This document shows positions 41,540 to 49,824 of a stretch of 64,000 nucleotides of DNA, piece by piece. Location: the NCBI GenBank assembly GCA_964612485.1, contig CAZTFF010000020.1:1-64000 (forward strand), written 5' to 3'. This stretch comes from JAFGNV01 sp964612485. GTDB lineage: Bacteria > Chloroflexota > Anaerolineae > 4572-78 > J111. Numbering within the stretch: position 1 is the stretch's first letter; the number at the start of each line of letters is the position of its first letter. A model generated the notes under the pieces. That model searched no databases and was not told the DNA's origin. It saw nothing but the letters and a program-made list of their open reading frames with translations. The translations under genes were made by a program, and so were the position numbers.

Positions 41540-43747
41540 TTATTTTTCTTTTTCAGATTCTTCCTTTTCTTCACTTTTTGATTCTGACACCGGGTCCGGC
41601 TCTTTCTCGGCCACCGGTTCCGATTTGGATTCCGGGGGTCGGGTGGCATAGGGTTGAGGCGCGGGAGCAGGCGCATCATCACGCCGGCCCGTCACCAATT
41701 CCCAGCCCAGATACAATGGCGTCACCTGGGCCAGCAGAACCCAGATCATCAACACCACCAGCCCGGTTTTGGCCAAAGCCAGTTGGCTGTCCAGATTATT
41801 TTGCGTTTGGGTAATGGTGCCGTCCACATCGTCAATGAGGCCGATGTAGCGATCTACCAATACGGTGAATTCATCTACCTGGGTATTGATAGTGGACATA
41901 TCTTCAGAAAGCACCAAAATATCCCGGCTGATGGTTTGCAGGTTGGTATCGGAGTAAGACTCCAGCCCCCGAAGTTGGTCCGACACGTTTTTCAGCCGGT
42001 CGGCGGCCACCATAAACCCGCCAATTTGATCATTGAGCTGGCCCACATTATCAGCCAGAATCAGAATGTCCTGGCCGATCACCTCTAAATCGATGTCGGC
42101 GTAAGGCTCCAGTTTGCGCAGTTCGCTCGACAGGCTGGCCAGATTATCGGCGGCGGCCACAAACTGGTCAATCTGCCCGTCGATCTGGTTCACATCTTCG
42201 GAAAGGGCCGTCATATCCCGGCTGATGGCATCCAGATTGTTGTCCGATACAGATTCCAGCGCGCGGAGTTGGGTAGATACCGTTTCCAATTGATCAACCG
42301 CCACCATAAAGTCATCGATTTGAGAATTGATCTCGTTCACATCTTCAGCCAGGGTTAACATATCCCGGCTGACGGTATCCAGATTGTTATCAGATACTGT
42401 TTCCAGCGCTCTAAACTGGCCGGATAATCCTTCCAATTGTTCGAGCGTGACCAGCAGTTCTTCAATTTGTCCGTCGATGGCGTCCACGTCTCTGGACAGA
42501 TCCGTAACACCTTGATCAACCTCAACCAGATTGGTGTCTAAAACAGTATCCATGGCGCGCAGGCGGCCCGACAAATTTTCCAGGTTAGCAGTCAACAAAT
42601 CAGCCGATTGATCGGCCTGAAAACGATAGTTGCGGTCGATATACTCTAACTCATGCAGCAGGGCCAGGGTCACATTGACATTTTCCTCGGTGGCTTCAAA
42701 GACCGAGGGAACGCTGGTGTTCACCTGGTCGAGCGTGTTGGGCAGGTCCCGGCTGACAATTTGAGATACTTCGTCCAGGGCTTTATCGGTTTGGTTGATG
42801 GTTACGCTGGCCGAATCTAACGTAATTTGCACGTTGGCCAGCATATCCTGCGTGGCCTGGGCCACGGGGGAAAGGGTGGTGTTCACCTGATCAATCGTAT
42901 CCGGCACATCCCGGCTGGCAATCGTTACCACCTGATCAATGGCGGCATCGGTCTGATCCACGGTTGTACTGGTATTATTGAGTGTTTTTTCTACATTGCC
43001 CAGGAGCGCCTGCGTGCTTTTGACGGTGGGGGGAATGGCGGCATGCACCGCATCGATGCTGTCGGGTACATCCTGGCTGGCGATTTGCACAATCTGGTCC
43101 AGGGTTTGGTCCGCCTGGTCAACGGTACTGCCGGCGTCGGCCAAAGTTTTTTCGATATTGCCCAGGAACGAGTGGGCCGTTTCCGCCGTGGCGGGGATGG
43201 TGGCATGCACGGCGTCGATGTTATCGGGAACTTCTGTACTGGCGATGACCAGCACCTGGTTGATCAGCGGGCCGGTTTCATCGACCGTTGCGCCGGCATC
43301 GTTAAGTGTTTTCTCTATATTATCCAGGAAAAGCTGCGTGGTTTCCGCAGCGGGCGGAATGGTTTCGTGGATCGCGTCCAGGGCGTCGGGAACATCGCGG
43401 GACACAATCTGGAACGCCTGCTCCACCACCGCATCGGATTGTTCAACGGTTTCACTGGCATCGACAATGGTGGTTTCTACATTGTTCAGGCCGGTTTTCA
43501 CCGTTTGAACGGTTGTTTTGGTTTGAATCAGCGTATCCTTGGTGGTGCTCAGGCTGTCACCGGTCAGCGCCAGCGTATCTTTCACCGCCGCGCCCATGCC
43601 ATCGATTACCTGAATACCCGCTATTAACCCGACGATGGCCAGGATAACGCCCAAAACGCCAATAGCTAACAGCGCGAATCCGGCAATACGCCGGAACATA
43701 TTACTTCTTGGTGATGCGGGACTATTTTCAGATGTTGCCGTACTCAT
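41540..43747 (-). CDS. Large two-helix membrane protein with 5 x 54-aa and 5 x 49-aa repeats
   Basis: Protein of 735 aa. A membrane helix near residues 22-50 is followed by a helical repeat zone. Five units of about 54 aa carry (R/Q)DVPDxIDAVHxxIPP...NIEKTLxDAxxTVDQTDxxIDQVxxIAS. Five units of 49 aa carry LSxQLRALExxSDNNLxxISRDMxxLxEDVxxIxxQIDxFxxAxDxL. A second helix (TGLVVLMIWVLLAQVTPLYLGW) and a Pro/Glu/Lys-rich tail follow. The ends would tether a long coiled-coil-like rod at the membrane. It resembles chemoreceptor or apolipoprotein-like helical proteins only in general pattern. Function unknown. Confidence 0.8.
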   Translation of the reverse strand: MSTATSENSPASPRSNMFRRIAGFALLAIGVLGVILAIVGLIAGIQVIDGMGAAVKDTLALTGDSLSTTKDTLIQTKTTVQTVKTGLNNVETTIVDASETVEQSDAVVEQAFQIVSRDVPDALDAIHETIPPAAETTQLFLDNIEKTLNDAGATVDETGPLINQVLVIASTEVPDNIDAVHATIPATAETAHSFLGNIEKTLADAGSTVDQADQTLDQIVQIASQDVPDSIDAVHAAIPPTVKSTQALLGNVEKTLNNTSTTVDQTDAAIDQVVTIASRDVPDTIDQVNTTLSPVAQATQDMLANVQITLDSASVTINQTDKALDEVSQIVSRDLPNTLDQVNTSVPSVFEATEENVNVTLALLHELEYIDRNYRFQADQSADLLTANLENLSGRLRAMDTVLDTNLVEVDQGVTDLSRDVDAIDGQIEELLVTLEQLEGLSGQFRALETVSDNNLDTVSRDMLTLAEDVNEINSQIDDFMVAVDQLETVSTQLRALESVSDNNLDAISRDMTALSEDVNQIDGQIDQFVAAADNLASLSSELRKLEPYADIDLEVIGQDILILADNVGQLNDQIGGFMVAADRLKNVSDQLRGLESYSDTNLQTISRDILVLSEDMSTINTQVDEFTVLVDRYIGLIDDVDGTITQTQNNLDSQLALAKTGLVVLMIWVLLAQVTPLYLGWELVTGRRDDAPAPAPQPYATRPPESKSEPVAEKEPDPVSESKSEEKEESEKEK

Positions 43748-43774
43748 AATATACCTCCTTCAGTATATAATTCG

Positions 43775-43792
43775 GGGCGGCAGCGCCCCGGT
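43775..43792 (-). other. Hairpin just upstream of repeat-protein start
   Basis: CGGGGCG-CTGC-CGCCCCG on the minus strand, about 20 nt before the AAGGAGG of the 735-aa protein. There is no U tract. It may separate expression of the PRC-barrel gene upstream from this gene. Confidence 0.5.
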
Positions 43793-43904
43793 CTCGCTGT
43801 CAAACGTAACGAGACAAACGTAATTAAAATAAGGTTATTTGAAACAATCTACATGAGCCCCTCCTTTTCATCGCAAACCCGATAACATTGTTTTTGATAC
43901 ATTT

Positions 43905-44678
43905 TTACTCCAGCCAATATTTGGGCCGGCCATAATAATCATAAAGCCTGACTTCGTACTCGCGGTTGATCGGCAGGCTGGGATCAAATTCGGGGCTGTT
44001 TTCGATGGTTTCCTTATGGAGATCGACCTGGACGTTGGCCCGCTGCCAGTCGAAGTTCTCAATCCATTGGGGTGCGATCAGTACTTTTTTGCCGGCCCAC
44101 CAGCTTTTGGTATCGATAATCAAATAGCGCACAATCCATACTTCGTCATCCACAATGAAATCTTCTACATGCCCAATTTCACCATCACGCGCCTGGATCT
44201 GATACCCCAACACTTCCCAAAAACTGCGCAGGTGAGGGTCTTCAATTTCTTCCTTCCCGGCAGGTGTTGTATCCTGATCTGATTCTTCGCCGGTGAGCAT
44301 CTCCTCGGCCATGGTGGTGGGCGGCATGGGCAGGTGATACACCCCGCCGGGCATCGTCCAGTAGAGCGGCCACTGGTAATGTTGAACCAATTCAATTTCC
44401 TCCTGCCGGGAAACGGGCTTGGCCAGATCAATATCCGGGCTGTTTTTGATCTGCTCCGTGGTTAAATCGACGGGAAAAGCCCGGGCTTCCCAATCCGGCT
44501 GGCCCAGCACCAAACGGTTGATCAACACCTGCCGGCCCGGCAGCCAGGTCCCGGTGTCGGCCACCAGATAGCGTATGGTCCATTCTTCATCATCAAAATA
44601 AATATCTGATACCTGGCCAATTTCACCATCACTGGCCTGAAGCGCATATCCTTTCAATTCCTTTAAACTTCGCAGCAT
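43905..44678 (-). CDS. Double PRC-barrel protein, paralogue 1
   Basis: Protein of 257 aa. N-terminal barrel LKELKGYALQASDGEIGQVSDIYFDDEEWTIRYLVADTGTWLPGRQVLI; C-terminal barrel FWEVLGYQIQARDGEIGHVEDFIVDDEVWIVRYLIIDTKSWWAGKKVLI. Linker with QHYQWPLYW. It is the same architecture as 47357-48076 and 51757-52551. It lies between the ABC-2 permease and the repeat protein. Possibly a soluble scaffold; no enzyme motif. Confidence 0.87.
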   Translation of the reverse strand: MLRSLKELKGYALQASDGEIGQVSDIYFDDEEWTIRYLVADTGTWLPGRQVLINRLVLGQPDWEARAFPVDLTTEQIKNSPDIDLAKPVSRQEEIELVQHYQWPLYWTMPGGVYHLPMPPTTMAEEMLTGEESDQDTTPAGKEEIEDPHLRSFWEVLGYQIQARDGEIGHVEDFIVDDEVWIVRYLIIDTKSWWAGKKVLIAPQWIENFDWQRANVQVDLHKETIENSPEFDPSLPINREYEVRLYDYYGRPKYWLE

Positions 44679-44839
44679 ATTTTTATCCTTTCGTAATTGC
44701 TCAGGTTACATAGAGATGCGCAGAGAAAACACAGAGAAACGCGAAGTTTTAAATTTTATCGCTGTGAAACTCTGTATCTCCTCCGTGTAACTCTGGGGCC
44801 TGAAAAAATACAATCTTCTATAATTTCCATATTCCCGGT

Positions 44840-46390
44840 TCAACCTCGCGTCATTAATCGATGAATGAGCAGGGAAGCAATCAGCAGAAAAGCCAGGCCA
44901 AAAGCAAATAGCCCGCCCAACAAGGTGGGGTCCGGCAGCCGGCCCCGCAGCATAATATCTTGCAGCAAAGCGATGCCATAGGTGGCGGGTAAAGCCCAGG
45001 AAAACGCCTCTACCGGCCAGGCCAGCATGCGCAAATTAATGAACGCCCCGGAAAAAAAGACGCTGGCCAGCAAAATCATCATGGAATACTGCACCGATTG
45101 ACTGGTGGTTTTGGCCAGCAGCGAAATAACAAAGCCAATGCCCGAAGCGGTAAAAATGAACACAACAACCACCAGCGCATAGGCCCCTAAGCTACCCAGG
45201 ATAGGCACATTTAATCCCCAATGGACCAATAGCGTTAAAATGACAGCCAGCAGCCCGGTAAAAGCAAAGTAGGCCAGGTATTTGCCCAGCAGCGTTTCTC
45301 CGGGCGAAAGCGGCGCAATGCGGAAAAGTTCAAACGTGCCGGCCTGGCGTTCGCGCACAATGGAAAGGGCGGCAAAGGTAATGGTAAGGTGTTGGACCAG
45401 TAAAATGATCACCGCCGGAACAAAATAATCAGATGTTTTTAGTTGGATCTGGGAAACGGCCTGGGTATCGCTGCGAAACGGGCTGATGAGCACATAGGGC
45501 GCAATTTTCAACAACTCCTGCATTTGCTCATCCAAATCTTCCAAATCTGCCTCTATCTTCTCTACCTGCCGGATGGTCGTGTCGTAATTACGGTCGGCTT
45601 CCTGGTCGAATTCGTCCAGGTTCTCGCTATTTTGACGGGTCTCGGAAAGTCTTTCCAACATGGTGGTGGTTTCTTCGTCATATTCCGTATCTAACGCCTC
45701 TTGAATGTTACTGAGCTGGCCGGCGGGCGCGCCCATCTCAGCCGCCACCTGATCCAGGTTATGCACCAGATCACGTTGATGTTCCCGCGCCGAGACCGTA
45801 TCCCCCCGCTCCAACGATTCCCGGAAGGCATCGGCGTTGAGGTGCGCCTCGCGCAATTCGTCTTGCACTTTGGAGATTTTCTCCTGGCTCATGCGGGTGA
45901 CAAAGCGCAAAATCCGGCGGTTGAGTTCCTCCACATAAACCCGGCCAAAAACATTCATATAATCCTTTTGCATCGGGTCAATCTCTCGATGGTAGAGGGT
46001 AAAGGTTGCCTGCCGGCCTTCCCGGATGGTTTCGTAAGCCCGCGTGGGAACAATAGCCACCACATCAACCTCTTCATTTTTTAATTTTTCCTGGGCTACT
46101 GCCGCGTCGGTGGTGACGCCGGCAAAAATCAGTTGAGGGCCTAAATCCTTCATATAAGATTCAACGTATTGGCGCATATGGCTGCCTTTTTCTACCACAA
46201 ACAAGGTCCGCAGTTTGGCCGGTTCGTTGGTAAAGCCCAGGCCAAATAATAATAAAATCAGAAACGGTCCCAGGATAAGGGTCAACACCAGCCACGGCTG
46301 GCGAATATCCTCAAATATCTCCTTTCGCACAAAAGATGACGTGCGAACAAAAAATTGGCGAACTTTATGCCGCATCGGATAGGTGTCCAT
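44840..46390 (-). CDS. ABC-2 type transporter permease with large external domain
   Basis: Protein of 516 aa. The first helix (WLVLTLILGPFLILLLFGLGF) is followed by a ~300-residue extracytoplasmic region with coiled-coil segments (TTTMLERLSETRQNSENLDEFDQEADRNYDTTIRQVEKIEADLEDLDEQMQEL), then five helices at the C-terminus typical of ABC-2/YhgE-type permeases. It pairs with the ATPase whose gene overlaps it by 26 nt. Substrate unknown. It is flanked by PRC-barrel genes. Confidence 0.87.
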   Translation of the reverse strand: MDTYPMRHKVRQFFVRTSSFVRKEIFEDIRQPWLVLTLILGPFLILLLFGLGFTNEPAKLRTLFVVEKGSHMRQYVESYMKDLGPQLIFAGVTTDAAVAQEKLKNEEVDVVAIVPTRAYETIREGRQATFTLYHREIDPMQKDYMNVFGRVYVEELNRRILRFVTRMSQEKISKVQDELREAHLNADAFRESLERGDTVSAREHQRDLVHNLDQVAAEMGAPAGQLSNIQEALDTEYDEETTTMLERLSETRQNSENLDEFDQEADRNYDTTIRQVEKIEADLEDLDEQMQELLKIAPYVLISPFRSDTQAVSQIQLKTSDYFVPAVIILLVQHLTITFAALSIVRERQAGTFELFRIAPLSPGETLLGKYLAYFAFTGLLAVILTLLVHWGLNVPILGSLGAYALVVVVFIFTASGIGFVISLLAKTTSQSVQYSMMILLASVFFSGAFINLRMLAWPVEAFSWALPATYGIALLQDIMLRGRLPDPTLLGGLFAFGLAFLLIASLLIHRLMTRG

Positions 46391-47321
46391 TCATAAATTG
46401 GATAAATACCTCGTCAAAGGGCGGCAAGTGCTCTTCGATAGATTTGATAACGAGTTGTCGATGACCGGCCCACGTTAATAATTCCGGGATGGCGGTATCG
46501 GCTTTATCTACCACCAGACGCAAGCCGCGATTTCCCCGGCGCGTAATTTTTTCTTGAACGAACGGTAACTGCTGCAAAGCTTGAATATCGGCATATTCTA
46601 AAGGCGACTCGGCTCGTAAATCGACCATTTCGCCGCCAAACGCCGCGCGTCGCAAATTTGAGGGCGTGTCTACCGCCAGTAACCGCCCCTGCGAAAGCAC
46701 GCCCACGTAATCGCAATAGGCGGCTTCGGCCACATATTGGGTGGTGATGAAAAACGTATGGTTATCCTGCTGCTGCCGCTCTCGGAAATAATCCCAAAAC
46801 TTACGGCGCAAAACCGGATCAACCCCCGCCGTCGGCTCATCCAGAAAAACAACCTGGGGATTATGAACCAATGTGGCCGCCAGACTCAGCCGCCGCCGCA
46901 TCCCACCGGAAATATTACGAACCAATTTTCGGCGGTGCGGATTTAATTCTACAAAATCCAGCAATTGGGCTATGTGCTGCTCATTGCCGGTAAGGCCGTA
47001 GATGGAAGCGACAAAATGAATATTCTCGGCCACGGTCAGCTCAGGATACAGCACAAACAATTGCGGCATGTAGCCAATCTGTTCCCGAATCGGGCGGGAA
47101 AACGCATCCGGCGAATGGCCCAATACCCTGGCTTCACCTAAATTTGGTTGATATAAACCTAACAGCAGCCGGGCTGTAGTTGTTTTACCCCCGCCGCTTG
47201 GCCCAATAAAACCAAAAATCTTTCCACGTGGAATTTTAAAGGTCACATCCTGCACCGCAATTTGCTGGCCAAAATATTTGGTTAGCCTGTTTGCTTCAAT
47301 AACAATATCGTTTTTGTTCAA
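46365..47321 (-). CDS. ABC transporter ATP-binding protein
   Basis: Protein of 318 aa. Walker A GPSGGGKTTT, signature motif NISGGMRRRLSLA, Walker B QVVFLDEP, and an H-loop replaced by FFITTQYVAEA (Gln in place of the usual His). The C-terminal ~90 residues are a DrrA-like extension. TTG 47321 has GGAGG 7 nt upstream and is preferred over the TTG at 47342, which would overlap that site. It energises the adjacent ABC-2 permease. Confidence 0.9.
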   Translation of the reverse strand: MNKNDIVIEANRLTKYFGQQIAVQDVTFKIPRGKIFGFIGPSGGGKTTTARLLLGLYQPNLGEARVLGHSPDAFSRPIREQIGYMPQLFVLYPELTVAENIHFVASIYGLTGNEQHIAQLLDFVELNPHRRKLVRNISGGMRRRLSLAATLVHNPQVVFLDEPTAGVDPVLRRKFWDYFRERQQQDNHTFFITTQYVAEAAYCDYVGVLSQGRLLAVDTPSNLRRAAFGGEMVDLRAESPLEYADIQALQQLPFVQEKITRRGNRGLRLVVDKADTAIPELLTWAGHRQLVIKSIEEHLPPFDEVFIQFMNGHLSDAA

Positions 47322-47356
47322 ATTTTTTCCTCCGGCGCTCAACTACCGGAACGGTC

Positions 47357-48076
47357 CTAAGAATCATCCTGCGGTTCCTCCTCTGCCTGGTTCAACGGTG
47401 TCGAAGGATCATATTCCGGGCTGTTTCTGATGGTATTCTGGGTCAGGTCAATGTTGACTTCCCGCGTAGCCCACGACATCTGTTCGATCCACGCCGGCGC
47501 TACAATGACCTTTCGGCCCGGCAGCCAGTTTCGCGTGTCTACCAGCAGGTAATTGATGTTCCAGTTCTCATCATCAATCAGAAAATCTTCCACATGGCCC
47601 ACCTCGCCGTCTCTGGCCCGGATTTGATAGCCTGATACTTCGTTGGTACTGCGCAGGTGGGTGGCCGCATCGGCTTGTTCTGTTTGACGTTCGAGTTCTT
47701 CCTGCTTCTGGGCAATACGGCGCGCGTCGCGGGCGGCCATCAGCCCGCCCGGCGACCAATAAATGGGCCATTGATAATACTCTAAAAGCCGCGATTCCTG
47801 CCGGCGGGAAATCGGCTGGGCGGTATCAATATCCGGGCTTTGTTCGACATCGGATCGGGAAAGGTTGATCGAAAATTGATATTGCTCCCAATCAAGCTGT
47901 TCTAAAGCATCGGGCGAGATCAACACCCTCCGATTTGACAGCCAATCGCCCGTCTGAACAACCATGTAGCGAAGAACCCAGTCTGTGTCATCAAAATAAA
48001 AATCTTGTATTTTACCTATCTCTCCATCCCGGGCTTGGACCGTATAATCGATTAAATCACTGGTATTTCGTAACAT
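47357..48076 (-). CDS. Double PRC-barrel protein, paralogue 2
   Basis: Protein of 239 aa. First barrel LIDYTVQARDGEIGKIQDFYFDDTDWVLRYMVVQTGDWLSNRRVLIS; second barrel TNEVSGYQIRARDGEVGHVEDFLIDDENWNINYLLVDTRNWLPGRKVIV. ATG 48076 follows AGGAGGAAG. It lies between the DksA-like and ABC ATPase genes. The linker between barrels is Arg/Gln/Glu-rich. Confidence 0.88.
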   Translation of the reverse strand: MLRNTSDLIDYTVQARDGEIGKIQDFYFDDTDWVLRYMVVQTGDWLSNRRVLISPDALEQLDWEQYQFSINLSRSDVEQSPDIDTAQPISRRQESRLLEYYQWPIYWSPGGLMAARDARRIAQKQEELERQTEQADAATHLRSTNEVSGYQIRARDGEVGHVEDFLIDDENWNINYLLVDTRNWLPGRKVIVAPAWIEQMSWATREVNIDLTQNTIRNSPEYDPSTPLNQAEEEPQDDS

Positions 48077-48105
48077 TAATTTTTCTTCCTCCTGATTATA
48101 CAAAG

Positions 48106-48429
48106 CTATGCCTGACCCTGGGCGCAATCCGTACATAATGTTGTGGTGGGCAAAATTTCCAGGCGTTCCACGTCGATGGTTTTGCCACAATTTTCGCACA
48201 CGCCGTAAGTTCCCGCTTCGACACGTCCCAACGCATCTTGCAAGTTGTCAATCTGTTCTACCAGGCGTTCTTTGCGGGCCAGATTCATCTCCCAGGTCTG
48301 CGTTCCGGCCCCGCCGGTTCCCAGCCCAAAATCCGGTTTATCTTCTAAAATCTCCTCTAATTGCGACAGGTCTTCTTCAGCCTGCTTTAAATCGGCTCTT
48401 AATTGTTGTTCTATTTGTGTTGTATTCAT
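48106..48429 (-). CDS. TraR/DksA-family zinc-finger protein
   Basis: Protein of 107 aa. A coiled-coil N-terminal half (QLRADLKQAEEDLSQLEEILEDK) precedes a four-cysteine zinc finger CENCGKTIDVERLEILPTTTLCTDC. DksA-type proteins bind the RNA polymerase secondary channel and tune stress transcription. The acidic tip typical of true DksA is not obvious, so this may be a relative with another effect. Second gene behind promoter copy 12. Confidence 0.88.
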   Translation of the reverse strand: MNTTQIEQQLRADLKQAEEDLSQLEEILEDKPDFGLGTGGAGTQTWEMNLARKERLVEQIDNLQDALGRVEAGTYGVCENCGKTIDVERLEILPTTTLCTDCAQGQA

Positions 48430-48566
48430 AAATATTATGACCTCCAGAGTAGTGAATATACAGAAACTGCTGCCAGGGTGCGATGATCTTGCATCTCAGG
48501 GGGTGCCGGCCCAACATTGGGCCGGGAAATAAGTGGATGAGGGGATATTTTATTGATGCAAGATGC

Positions 48567-48965
48567 TCAATCATCAATCCATACTGACGCGGAGGAATCA
48601 TTGCCATAATCCAGTTGGCTCAGAAACAAAACATCCTGTTCGACAGCCTTTACCAGATCCTGAGGGCTGGTGGCAATGCATTGCAGCGCGCGATAAATAT
48701 AAAGATTGTTATTGTGCAAACTCAATCCAATCACTTTTGTCTGCGGCACTTCCACCAAAAGACGCATGACGGTGGTTGAAGAGAGTTCCGGCGGGCCGTT
48801 GGTATCGATGATGACCACATCCGGTTGTTTCTCTTTGATTTGTTGGATACCTTCCTGCACATCGGTTTCCTGTCCGACAATATTGACCACGGTTTCCCGG
48901 CGCAACAGGTTTTCCAACCCCTGCCCAAACATTGAATGATTAGAAATAATAAAAACAGACGTCAT
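48567..48965 (-). CDS. Degenerate receiver-domain protein
   Basis: Protein of 132 aa, receiver fold only. The central Asp is kept (PDVVIIDTNGPPE), but the N-terminal acidic pair is replaced (FIISNHSMFG) and the conserved Lys region reads RALQCIATSP. Magnesium-dependent phosphorylation is therefore unlikely; a pseudo-receiver that acts by protein contact is more plausible. No DNA-binding domain. First gene after promoter copy 12. Confidence 0.75.
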   Translation of the reverse strand: MTSVFIISNHSMFGQGLENLLRRETVVNIVGQETDVQEGIQQIKEKQPDVVIIDTNGPPELSSTTVMRLLVEVPQTKVIGLSLHNNNLYIYRALQCIATSPQDLVKAVEQDVLFLSQLDYGNDSSASVWIDD

Positions 48966-49040
48966 GGCTCTTTTACTCCTCTAAAAAACTTACCAGGCTC
49001 CCGCTCTACAACCTATTCGCCCTGGTTTGCCTGTTTTATT

Positions 49041-49197
49041 ATTATATCGCTTTCTTACCCCTCCCGCCCATACTAAATCGGGCAATTTTTACCGGATAAA
49101 ACGAGTTATCTTTGTCTAACCCACCTGGTATTTATGGCCTCACTTTGTCGCCCAAGGGGATAACTTTTGCAGGAAAGAAACCTACCCACCTGGGCAA
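49041..49197 (-). promoter_or_regulatory. Island promoter copy 12 (pseudo-receiver/DksA/ABC operon)
   Basis: On the minus strand: palindrome TTGCCCAGGTGGGTA (49183-49197), inverted repeat GGGTTAG-ACAAAG-ATAACTC (49103-49122), element ATTGCCCGATTTAGTATGGGC (49066-49086), consensus -10 TATAAT (49046-49041). It is divergent from copy 13 in the 414-bp spacer 48966-49379. Confidence 0.87.
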
Positions 49198-49222
49198 GCT
49201 CATGATCCAAATTTATCCATCA

Positions 49223-49303
49223 GAGTTATGAAAAAATAACTCTGCTCGTCTATTAAAAATCGCCTAGCTTAGTGTAGCCAATCAACCACAGAAATGATAC
49301 GCT
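49223..49303 (+). promoter_or_regulatory. Island promoter copy 13 (CsbD/antiporter operon)
   Basis: Perfect inverted repeat GAGTTAT-N6-ATAACTC (49223-49242), 16 bp, element ATCGCCTAGCTTAGTGTAGCC (49259-49279), 16 bp from the -35-like end, -10 TACGCT (49298-49303). The CsbD-like ATG is about 70 nt beyond the predicted start. Confidence 0.83.
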
Positions 49304-49379
49304 ATATTTAGATTATATATGGAGAACAGGTAACTAACCGAACGATACCTAAACGATAAACTAACGAAAGGGGTTCACC

Positions 49380-49721
49380 ATGGCAAAAGAAAATGTAACT
49401 GTCATTGAACGCGACAAACAGGAGATTCGCAGCATTGTGAAAGATCATTGGGACAAGTTTAATGAAGAAGATCTGAAAAAATTTGAGGCGATGCGAGACG
49501 AAATTATAGAGATTGTGCAGGAGCGCTACGGCTACGCTAAACAGCGCGCTGAAGAAGAGGTTGACCGCGCGCTCAGCGTCTCTAACGCCCGCATCGAAAC
49601 CTTTGCCCAGAGTCTACCGGGGGATATGGATCAGGCTCTGCTGCGGTATCCGTGGGTCACAATTACCACTGCCCTGGGTGTTGGCTTTATCATTGGATTT
49701 TTGCTCAGCCCGCGCCGCTAA
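49380..49721 (+). CDS. CsbD/DUF883-like stress protein with C-terminal helix
   Basis: Protein of 113 aa. Residues ~10-65 (IRSIVKDHWDKFNEEDLKKFEAMRDEIIEIVQERYGYAKQRAEEEVDRAL) match the CsbD-like repeat of general stress proteins. The end (YPWVTITTALGVGFIIGFLLSPRR) is the membrane helix plus RR tail of ElaB/YqjD-type DUF883 proteins, which tether ribosomes or other partners to the membrane. ATG 49380 follows AAAGGGG. Confidence 0.83.
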   Translation: MAKENVTVIERDKQEIRSIVKDHWDKFNEEDLKKFEAMRDEIIEIVQERYGYAKQRAEEEVDRALSVSNARIETFAQSLPGDMDQALLRYPWVTITTALGVGFIIGFLLSPRR

Positions 49722-49824
49722 AAATCAATTAGCCAACATCTTGTAAATACCTACAGCCGGCAGCAAACCATTCGCGCACCGGCTGTTTATATCTCTCTGC
49801 CGGGCACGTAATTAAGGAGCAAAA

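Noticed and set aside
42827..43627. Open frame on + with regular repeats, opposite the 735-aa repeat protein
   Set aside because: Its repeats mirror those of the minus-strand gene, and it lacks the membrane helices, ribosome site and promoter that the minus-strand gene has.
43798..43803. TTGACA as a promoter of the 735-aa protein gene
   Set aside because: The only -10-like hexamer lies about 30 bp downstream, too far for a sigma-70 promoter, and a strong hairpin lies between.
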